Below, piece after piece: positions 4,802-9,993 of a stretch of DNA of 9,993 nt (position 1 is its first letter; each line of letters begins with the position of its first letter). The position numbers and the translations under genes were made by a program. The stretch comes from Clostridium sp. CAG:451. Lineage in GTDB: Bacteria > Bacillota_I > Bacilli_A > RF39 > UBA660. The stretch spans positions 1-9,993 of the forward strand of contig FR901037.1 in assembly GCA_000438295.1 (NCBI GenBank), read 5' to 3'. The notes beneath the pieces are model-generated. The model saw only the letters and a program-made list of their open reading frames with translations, was not told the origin of the DNA and made no database searches.

Positions 4802-7438
4802 TTATTGATTATTATGTGTTTTTTCTCTAATTACCGCTTGAGCTGCGGCAAGACGAGCTGTTGGTATACGGTAAGGGCTGCAAGATACATAGGTTAATCC
4901 TACTCTATGACAAAAATCAATAGAAGCTGGATCTCCACCATGTTCTCCACAAATACCAAGGTCAATATTAGGTCTTGTTTTCTTACCTAGTGCTACACCC
5001 ATACCTACTAACTTACCAACACCATCTTGATCTATTGTAGCAAAAGGATCTTGTTCAAATATCTTTTTAGCATAATAATCTTTCAAGAATTTAGAAGCAT
5101 CATCTCTAGAAAAGCCATAAGCAAGTTGCGTTAAATCATTGGTACCAAAAGAGAAAAATTCAGCTTCTTTTGCTATTTCATCAGCAATAACACAAGCTCT
5201 TGGAACTTCAATCATAGTACCAACTTTATATTTAAGAGATTTATTACTACTAGCAATAATCTGATCAGCTGTCTCACATACTATTTTCTTAATATAAGAA
5301 AGTTCATTAGTTGTACCAACTAGTGGAATCATAATTTCTGGAGTAACATCTATTCCTTCATCTATTACTTCTAGTGCTGCTAAAATAACGGCTCTTGTTT
5401 GCATAACGGCTATTTCTGGATAAGTAATAGCAAGACGACAACCTCTATGTCCCATCATTGGATTAAATTCTTTTAATGATTCTACTCTATTTTTTAACTC
5501 TTGAAAACTCATATCTAAAGTAGGAGCTAGTTCAGTTATTTCTTCATCAGTATGTGGTAAAAACTCATGAAGTGGTGGATCCAAGTATCTAATTACTACT
5601 TCATAACCTTTCATAGTTCTAAATAAATCTTTAAAGTCTTCTTTCTGATAAGGTAAAATCTTAGTAAGAGCTTCTTCTCTTTTTTCTTTAGTATCTGCTG
5701 TAATCATTCTTCTAAAATTAAAGATTCTATCTTTATCAAAGAACATATGCTCTGTTCTGCATAGTCCTATTCCTTCAGCCCCAAACTTCCTTGCTACTTT
5801 AGCATCACGATAATTATCAGCATTAGCTCTTACTCTTAGTCTTCTAACACTATCAGCCCATTCCATAAAGGTTTCAAAGTTTCCACTGATAGTAGGTTCT
5901 ACTGTTAATATTTTTTCACCATAGACATTACCAGTACTTCCATCAAGTGATAAATAATCTCCCTCATGAAAGACTAATCCTTCACTTGTAGTTACTGTTT
6001 TATTAACTTCATCTACTACTAGACTTCCACAACCTGATACACAACAAGTTCCCATTCCACGAGCAACTACAGCTGCATGAGATGTCATTCCCCCTCTTAC
6101 AGTTAAGATACCATGAGCAAGATTCATTCCTTCAATATCTTCAGGGGATGTTTCATTCCTTACTAATAATAAGTCCTTTTCCCCTTTCTCATGAAAAGCC
6201 ATAACATCTTCAGCTGTAAAACAAATCTTACCTGTTGCTGCTCCAGGTGATGCTGCTAATCCTTTAGCTATTACTCTAGCATTCTTTAATGATTCACTAT
6301 CAAAAGTTTTATGAAGTAATTGATCAAGACTAGTTGCTTCTACTTTCATTAAAGCTTCTTCCTTACTAATCATTCCTTCATTAACCATATCAACGGCTAT
6401 TTTTAAAGCAGCTTGGGCTGTTCTTTTACCATTCCTTGTCTGTAACATATAAAGTTTTCCATCTTCAATAGTAAACTCCATATCTTGCATATCTTTATAA
6501 TGATTTTCTAGAATAGAACAAATTCTTTCAAATTCATTATAACACTCTGGCATAACTTCTTTTAAAGTTGCTATAGCTTGTGGTGTTCTAATACCTGCTA
6601 CTACATCTTCTCCTTGAGCATTCATTAGATATTCACCAAATAAAACTTTCTCACCAGTCGCTGGATTTCTTGTAAAAGCAACTCCTGTACCAGAGTTATC
6701 ACCTTTATTACCATAAACCATCTGTTGAACATTAACAGCTGTACCCCAATTAGAAGGAATATTATTAAGTCGACGATAAGTTTTTGCTCTATCTGTATTC
6801 CAGCTTCTAAAGACCGCTTTTATTGCTTCAAGTAATTGTACTTTAGCATCTTGGGGAAAATCACATCCTGCATACTTTCTATATTCTATCTTATATCTAT
6901 TAATAACTTCTAATAAATCATCTGCTGTTAAATCTGTATCATTAGTAACATTTTTCTCTTCTTTAATCTTATCAAATAACTGTTCAAAAGAACTCTTTGG
7001 AAAATTCATTACTACGTCAGCAAACATTTGAATAAAACGGCGATAACTATCATAAACAAATCTTTTATTATTAGTTATTTCACTAAATCCTAAAGCAACA
7101 CTATCAGTCATACCAAGATTTAAGACTGTATCCATCATTCCTGGCATTGATACTCTAGCACCACTTCTTACTGATACTAGTAAAGGATTGGTTGCATCTC
7201 CAAACTTTTTACCTGTTATTTCTTCTAGATGAGCTAATTCTTTTAGTATTTCTTCTTCTATTTCTTTATTTATAGTTTCATTTTCTTCATAATACTTAAT
7301 ACAAGCATCAGTTGATACTGTAAACCCTTGGGGAACCGGTAGTCCTAAACTTGTCATCTCAGCAAGATTGGCACCCTTTCCACCTAAGGTATTACGCATA
7401 TCTTTATTACCTTCACTAAACGCATAAACATATTTCAT
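4802..7438 (-). CDS. ppdK: Pyruvate, phosphate dikinase
   Basis: This 878-aa protein is full length for the family (about 875 aa). It interconverts pyruvate + ATP + Pi and PEP + AMP + PPi, and in fermenters often works in the glycolytic direction. Domains in order are the N-terminal ATP-grasp domain with LGGKGANLAEM (18-28) and the SVRSGARVSMPGMMDT loop (89-104), the swivelling phospho-histidine domain with GGMTSHAAVVARG (449-461, His454), and the C-terminal PEP/pyruvate TIM barrel. The barrel includes GIGLCRTEHMF (556-566), GHRGCRL (663-669), SFGTNDLTQ (763-771) and ICGEHGGDP (829-837, catalytic Cys830). All key residues are present. The ATG at 7438 has a somewhat distant AAAGGA site (about 12 nt) and no better in-frame start. 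An extended -10 promoter lies just upstream, after the previous gene's terminator. No PPDK regulatory protein gene is nearby. Confidence 0.98.
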   Translation of the reverse strand: MKYVYAFSEGNKDMRNTLGGKGANLAEMTSLGLPVPQGFTVSTDACIKYYEENETINKEIEEEILKELAHLEEITGKKFGDATNPLLVSVRSGARVSMPGMMDTVLNLGMTDSVALGFSEITNNKRFVYDSYRRFIQMFADVVMNFPKSSFEQLFDKIKEEKNVTNDTDLTADDLLEVINRYKIEYRKYAGCDFPQDAKVQLLEAIKAVFRSWNTDRAKTYRRLNNIPSNWGTAVNVQQMVYGNKGDNSGTGVAFTRNPATGEKVLFGEYLMNAQGEDVVAGIRTPQAIATLKEVMPECYNEFERICSILENHYKDMQDMEFTIEDGKLYMLQTRNGKRTAQAALKIAVDMVNEGMISKEEALMKVEATSLDQLLHKTFDSESLKNARVIAKGLAASPGAATGKICFTAEDVMAFHEKGEKDLLLVRNETSPEDIEGMNLAHGILTVRGGMTSHAAVVARGMGTCCVSGCGSLVVDEVNKTVTTSEGLVFHEGDYLSLDGSTGNVYGEKILTVEPTISGNFETFMEWADSVRRLRVRANADNYRDAKVARKFGAEGIGLCRTEHMFFDKDRIFNFRRMITADTKEKREEALTKILPYQKEDFKDLFRTMKGYEVVIRYLDPPLHEFLPHTDEEITELAPTLDMSFQELKNRVESLKEFNPMMGHRGCRLAITYPEIAVMQTRAVILAALEVIDEGIDVTPEIMIPLVGTTNELSYIKKIVCETADQIIASSNKSLKYKVGTMIEVPRACVIADEIAKEAEFFSFGTNDLTQLAYGFSRDDASKFLKDYYAKKIFEQDPFATIDQDGVGKLVGMGVALGKKTRPNIDLGICGEHGGDPASIDFCHRVGLTYVSCSPYRIPTARLAAAQAVIREKTHNNQ

Positions 7439-7463
7439 ATATTTCTCATATCCTTTCTACTTA

Positions 7464-7472
7464 AGTATATCA
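7464..7472 (-). promoter_or_regulatory. Extended -10 promoter of ppdK
   Basis: The minus strand reads TGATATACT, a TGn-extended -10 with one mismatch, about 26 bp before the ppdK ATG. No convincing -35 is visible in the T-rich sequence upstream. Confidence 0.4.
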
Positions 7473-7482
7473 AAATAAAAAG

Positions 7483-7505
7483 AAAAAAAGTAGCATAAAC
7501 TACTT
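7483..7505 (-). terminator. Intrinsic terminator overlapping the EIIB-like gene stop
   Basis: On the minus strand AAGTAG (7500-7505), a 6-nt loop and CTACTT (7488-7493) are followed by T residues (7483-7489). The TAG stop codon of the upstream gene is part of the 5' arm. The stem is short but the T-run is uninterrupted. Confidence 0.6.
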
Positions 7506-7805
7506 CATTTCATCGATATATTTTTTTAGTTGTTTAGAATCTTGTCCTAATATTATTTTTAACTGATTATTAATCTCTACTACTCCTTTAGCCCCTAGCT
7601 TTTGAATAGCATCTTTATCAGCCTTTGTAACATCTTTCAAAGTAACAATAAATCTAGACATTTTTGTTTCTGTTTGAATGATATTATCTTTTCCTCCTAA
7701 ATATTCAACTAGTTTATTAAAATCTAATTCAGCATCTTTCTTATTAGCTTTTAAAACTGCTAGTAAAATTATTAGAAGTACTAATAAAATAATTACATAT
7801 TCCAT
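7500..7805 (-). CDS. Membrane-anchored PTS EIIB-like protein lacking the active Cys
   Basis: This 101-aa protein has a hydrophobic helix at residues 3-19, then a domain resembling the glucose-family PTS EIIB fold. Recognisable parts are FNKLVEYLGGKDNI (29-42), RFIVTLKD (51-58) and LGAKGVVEINNQLKIILG (70-87). In active EIIB domains a Cys precedes the (I/M)TRLR stretch and carries the phosphate. Here the matching position is Lys48 (ETKMSRF, 46-52), so sugar phosphotransfer is not expected. There is no EIIC or EIIA partner nearby. A regulatory or structural role at the inner membrane is possible, but nothing here shows it. The start ATG at 7805 follows GGAGGA at 5 nt. The gene has its own promoter and terminator, so it is probably monocistronic. 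Confidence 0.8.
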   Translation of the reverse strand: MEYVIILLVLLIILLAVLKANKKDAELDFNKLVEYLGGKDNIIQTETKMSRFIVTLKDVTKADKDAIQKLGAKGVVEINNQLKIILGQDSKQLKKYIDEMK

Positions 7806-7826
7806 TTTTATCCTCCAACAGTATTA

Positions 7827-7855
7827 ATTATACTTTATTTTTTCTAAACCTTCAA
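7827..7855 (-). promoter_or_regulatory. Promoter of the EIIB-like gene
   Basis: On the minus strand TTGAAG (7850-7855), a 17-bp spacer and a perfect TATAAT (7827-7832) lie just before the GGAGGA ribosome site. Confidence 0.65.
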
Positions 7856-7867
7856 GTTTTATATTTT

Positions 7868-8149
7868 TTAGTTATCATACATTATTTCGATAAGAGATGA
7901 ATCTTCCCCTAGTTTATCTACAAAATCAGTACCTAATCTAGTTTTTAATTTTTCAAAGTGGTTTATAAATTCTTCTACTGGTAATAGAAACAAATCAAGA
8001 GATGATAATAATAAATCCTTAGCATAATAAACATTATTCTCTTGTAAATATCTAAATATTTTAGAGATATTTAAAGCATCCATCTTAGCTATTTCCTCAT
8101 CAGAAAAATTTTCTCTCAATACTTTAATATCAAGACTATCTAACTGCAT
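7868..8149 (-). CDS. Small helical protein of unknown function
   Basis: I do not recognise this 93-aa protein. It is predicted to be mostly helical and acidic, with no signal peptide or membrane segment. Residues 27-70 have regularly spaced Leu/Phe (NISKIFRYLQENNVYYAKDL, then LFLLPVEEFINHFEKL). The L-P-x-x-x-F pattern resembles the LP-x-LFKMA helices of the protein encoded just upstream, so the two may share a fold or act together. I start it at the ATG at 8149, which follows AAGGTGG. Longer in-frame starts (to 8203) lie deep inside the upstream gene and lack a site. It overlaps the 3' end of the repeat-protein gene by 14 bp, indicating translational coupling in one operon. Confidence 0.7.
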   Translation of the reverse strand: MQLDSLDIKVLRENFSDEEIAKMDALNISKIFRYLQENNVYYAKDLLLSSLDLFLLPVEEFINHFEKLKTRLGTDFVDKLGEDSSLIEIMYDN

Positions 8150-9653
8150 TTTTACTACCACCTTTCTTTGTATCTTCATCAAAGCTAAATTTACTAAAAT
8201 CATATTTTAACATTTGTTCTTTTATATCTATTCCATATTTTTTCTTTAATACACCTGGCTGTTTTCCAAATACTTTATTTAGTTTATCATTTTCTATTAA
8301 AGGAATATTATTATCATTTAAATAATTTATTAAAGCAAAGTTTTGACTTGGTGAAAACAACAAAAACGACGTATTAAGATATCCATCAATTTTATAATAT
8401 TCAGCCATTTTAAATAAAGCAGGTAATCTAGTAATCATTTGTTTAGACTTTGCTACAACTGAAGATGTTAACAAATCTTTATATCTTATATCGTTCCAAT
8501 ATGTTTCTATTAAAGGCATATTATTATCATTTAAATAATTTATTAGTGCAAAGTTTTGACTTGGTGAAAACAACAAAAACGAAGTATTAAGATATCCATC
8601 AATTTTATAATACTCAGCCATTTTAAATAAAACAGGTAGTTTAGTAATCATTTGTTTAGATTTTGCTGCAACTGAAGATGTTAACAAATCTTTATATCTT
8701 ATATCGTTCCAATATGACATTTCTAATAGTTTTTGAATGTCTTCTATTTTAGCATGAGCTAATGTTGATGATGTAAATAACTCTGGATATTTTTTGAATT
8801 CTTTACTATTTATCATTTTCTGAATTTCTTTTATCTTAGCATTAGCTAATGTTTGGGATGTAAATAACTCCGTATGTTCTTTAAATTCTTCACTGTGAAT
8901 TATTTTTTTAATATCTTCTATCTTAGCATGAGCTAATGTTGTTGATGTAAACAACTCTGGATGTTCTTTATATTCTTTGCTATTTATCATTTCTTTAATT
9001 TCTTCTATCTTAGCATGAGCTAATGTTGTTGATGTAAATAACTCTGGATGTTCTTTGAATTCTTTACTATTTGTCATTTCCTGAATTTCTTCTATTTTAG
9101 CATGAGCCAATGTTGTTGAGGTGAATAACTCAGGATATTTTTTAAATTCTTGGCTATTTATCATCACTTGAATATCTTCTATTTTAGCATGAGCCAATGT
9201 TGTTGAGGTAAATAACTCAGGATATTTTTTAAATTCTTGACTATCTATCATTTCTTGAATATCTTCTATTTTAGCATAAGCTAGTGTCTGCGATGTAAAT
9301 AACTCAGGATATTTTTTAAATTCTATACTATTAACAATATTTTCAACTTCTTCTAAAGTTGTAAAGCCAAATTCGATACAGGAAGCTACCACTAAATTCC
9401 AAGTTTTATCTAATCCTAACTTTTCAACTGCAATTACTAAATCCTTATTACAAGATAAAACTGATGTATTCTTATTAATAGACTCTACTCCATAATTTTC
9501 TTCTACATAATCGTACGTATCTTTTAAACTAATTAAAACTGATGTATTTTTATTAATAGATTCTTTTCCATAATTTTCTTCTACATAATCATATGGACTT
9601 CTTCTAAAGTTGTAGTGCCAAATCCGATACAAGAAGTTATCAATAAATTCCAA
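8136..9653 (-). CDS. Alpha-helical tandem-repeat protein, 5' end rearranged
   Basis: The product is up to 505 aa with no family I can name. Three repeat types are visible. First, two copies of YDYVEENYG-(K/V)-ESINKNTSVL occur near residues 21-66. Second, seven 29-residue units at about 97-299 have the core EFKKYPELFTSTTLAHAKIE. Third, two nearly identical 71-residue units at about 313-454 contain NDIRYKDLLTSS and LFKMAEYYKIDGYL. The C-terminus KVFGKQPGVLKKKYGID ends the solenoid. The P-x-L-(F/L) helices recall mTERF-like solenoids, a weak resemblance only. The only upstream start is a TTG at 9653. The first ~18 residues after it are an out-of-frame reading of DNA that elsewhere encodes WNLLITSCI, so this start is not credible and no ATG follows for more than 100 codons. 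The gene is probably the 3' part of a longer gene broken by recombination. The small gene 7868-8149 overlaps its end. Confidence 0.6.
   Translation of the reverse strand: MEFIDNFLYRIWHYNFRRSPYDYVEENYGKESINKNTSVLISLKDTYDYVEENYGVESINKNTSVLSCNKDLVIAVEKLGLDKTWNLVVASCIEFGFTTLEEVENIVNSIEFKKYPELFTSQTLAYAKIEDIQEMIDSQEFKKYPELFTSTTLAHAKIEDIQVMINSQEFKKYPELFTSTTLAHAKIEEIQEMTNSKEFKEHPELFTSTTLAHAKIEEIKEMINSKEYKEHPELFTSTTLAHAKIEDIKKIIHSEEFKEHTELFTSQTLANAKIKEIQKMINSKEFKKYPELFTSSTLAHAKIEDIQKLLEMSYWNDIRYKDLLTSSVAAKSKQMITKLPVLFKMAEYYKIDGYLNTSFLLFSPSQNFALINYLNDNNMPLIETYWNDIRYKDLLTSSVVAKSKQMITRLPALFKMAEYYKIDGYLNTSFLLFSPSQNFALINYLNDNNIPLIENDKLNKVFGKQPGVLKKKYGIDIKEQMLKYDFSKFSFDEDTKKGGSKNAVR
8291..8716 (-). repeat. 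Two direct 213-bp repeats
   Basis: The copies 8291-8503 and 8504-8716 abut and differ at only a few bases. Each encodes 71 residues in frame. The near identity points to recent duplication. Confidence 0.9.
8758..9366 (-). repeat. Seven tandem 87-bp repeats
   Basis: Units begin at 8758, 8845, 8932, 9019, 9106, 9193 and 9280 (marked by GCTAATGTT or GCCAATGTT on the plus strand). Each encodes 29 residues. The period is exact throughout, so copy number can change without breaking the frame. Confidence 0.9.
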
Positions 9654-9992
9654 TCTTTATTTAATCCTAACTCTTCAACTGCAATTACTAAATCTTTAGG
9701 ACAAGATAAAACTGATGTACTTTTATTAATAGATTCTTTTCCATAATTTTCTTCTACATAATCATATGTATCTTTTAAACTATTAGGCTCTGATGATAAA
9801 ACATGTAAACATGATTCTATTGATGAAAATGATTTCTTCTAAAGTTGTAAAGCCAAATTCGATACAGGAGGTTATCAATAAATTCCAATCTTTATTTAAC
9901 CCTAACTCTTCAACTGCAATTACTAAATCTTTAGGACAAGATAAAACTGATGTACTTTTATTAATAGATTCTTTTCCATAATTTTCTTCTAC
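9581..9992 (-). pseudogene. Broken 5' copies of the helical repeat gene
   Basis: From the right edge, one frame encodes VEENYGKESINKSTSVLSC onward to IEFGFTTLEE (to about 9838), then runs out of the repeat into a TAA at 9783. A second frame opens just there (SFSSIESCLHVLSSEPNSLK), repeats the same module and stops at a TAG at 9581. The module is 60-80 residues long and is homologous to residues 21-90 of the downstream ORF. Spacings between copies of CTTCTACA are 235, 173 and 78 bp. The first two are not multiples of three, so each junction shifts frame. Both shifts lie at an ACTTTAGAAGAA block. The gene continues beyond the window. Confidence 0.65.
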
Positions 9993-9993
9993 A

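Noticed and set aside
8150..8203. N-terminal extension of the small helical protein
   Set aside because: It would lie inside the upstream gene without a ribosome site, whereas the ATG at 8149 has AAGGTGG in front of it.
9793..9981. Plus-strand open frame in the broken repeat region
   Set aside because: It is the reverse strand of the repeat module (CIEFGF, VEELGLN and so on) and is better explained by that coding sequence.

Overview
The window is very AT-rich DNA with Shine-Dalgarno-led genes. Trp is read as TGG, so the code looks standard. Every credible gene lies on the minus strand. The nine stop codons I checked are TAA (six) or TAG (three), with no TGA. Low GC, a pyruvate phosphate dikinase, a PTS-EIIB-like fragment, strong AGGAGG sites and intrinsic terminators suggest an uncultured or gut-type Firmicute (Bacilli, Erysipelotrichia or RF39-like). 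That placement is inferred from style only.

Reading in the direction of transcription (right to left): at the right edge is a long alpha-helical repeat-protein gene (8136-9653) whose 5' part (9581-9993) is broken into out-of-frame partial copies. A small helical protein gene (7868-8149) overlaps its end. Next comes a membrane-anchored EIIB-like protein that lacks the phosphorylated cysteine, with its own promoter and terminator. Then come ppdK (pyruvate phosphate dikinase) and a peptidase S51 (PepE-like) gene.

Between the peptidase and the next gene is a 630-bp stretch without a protein gene. It holds the most interesting element here: a compact RNA gene with a -35/-10 promoter, two ~50-nt tandem repeats plus a partial third, and a 12-bp terminator. 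Both repeats fold into the same H-type pseudoknot, supported by four compensatory base-pair changes between them. This is the architecture of type III toxin-antitoxin antitoxin RNAs (ToxI/CptI/TenpI). However, the next gene downstream is not a ToxN-like RNase. It is a class III Fic adenylyltransferase carrying an SxxxEG inhibitory motif. The fic gene is followed immediately by a single receiver (REC) domain with no normal start codon. Palindromes ATATA(G/C)TATAT sit at both the RNA and the fic promoters.

The left third holds rfbB/rmlB (dTDP-glucose 4,6-dehydratase) without other rhamnose genes, and a membrane-anchored SGNH hydrolase with a long acidic cytoplasmic segment. At the left edge are the first seven codons of another gene whose promoter overlaps a LacI/CcpA-type palindrome.
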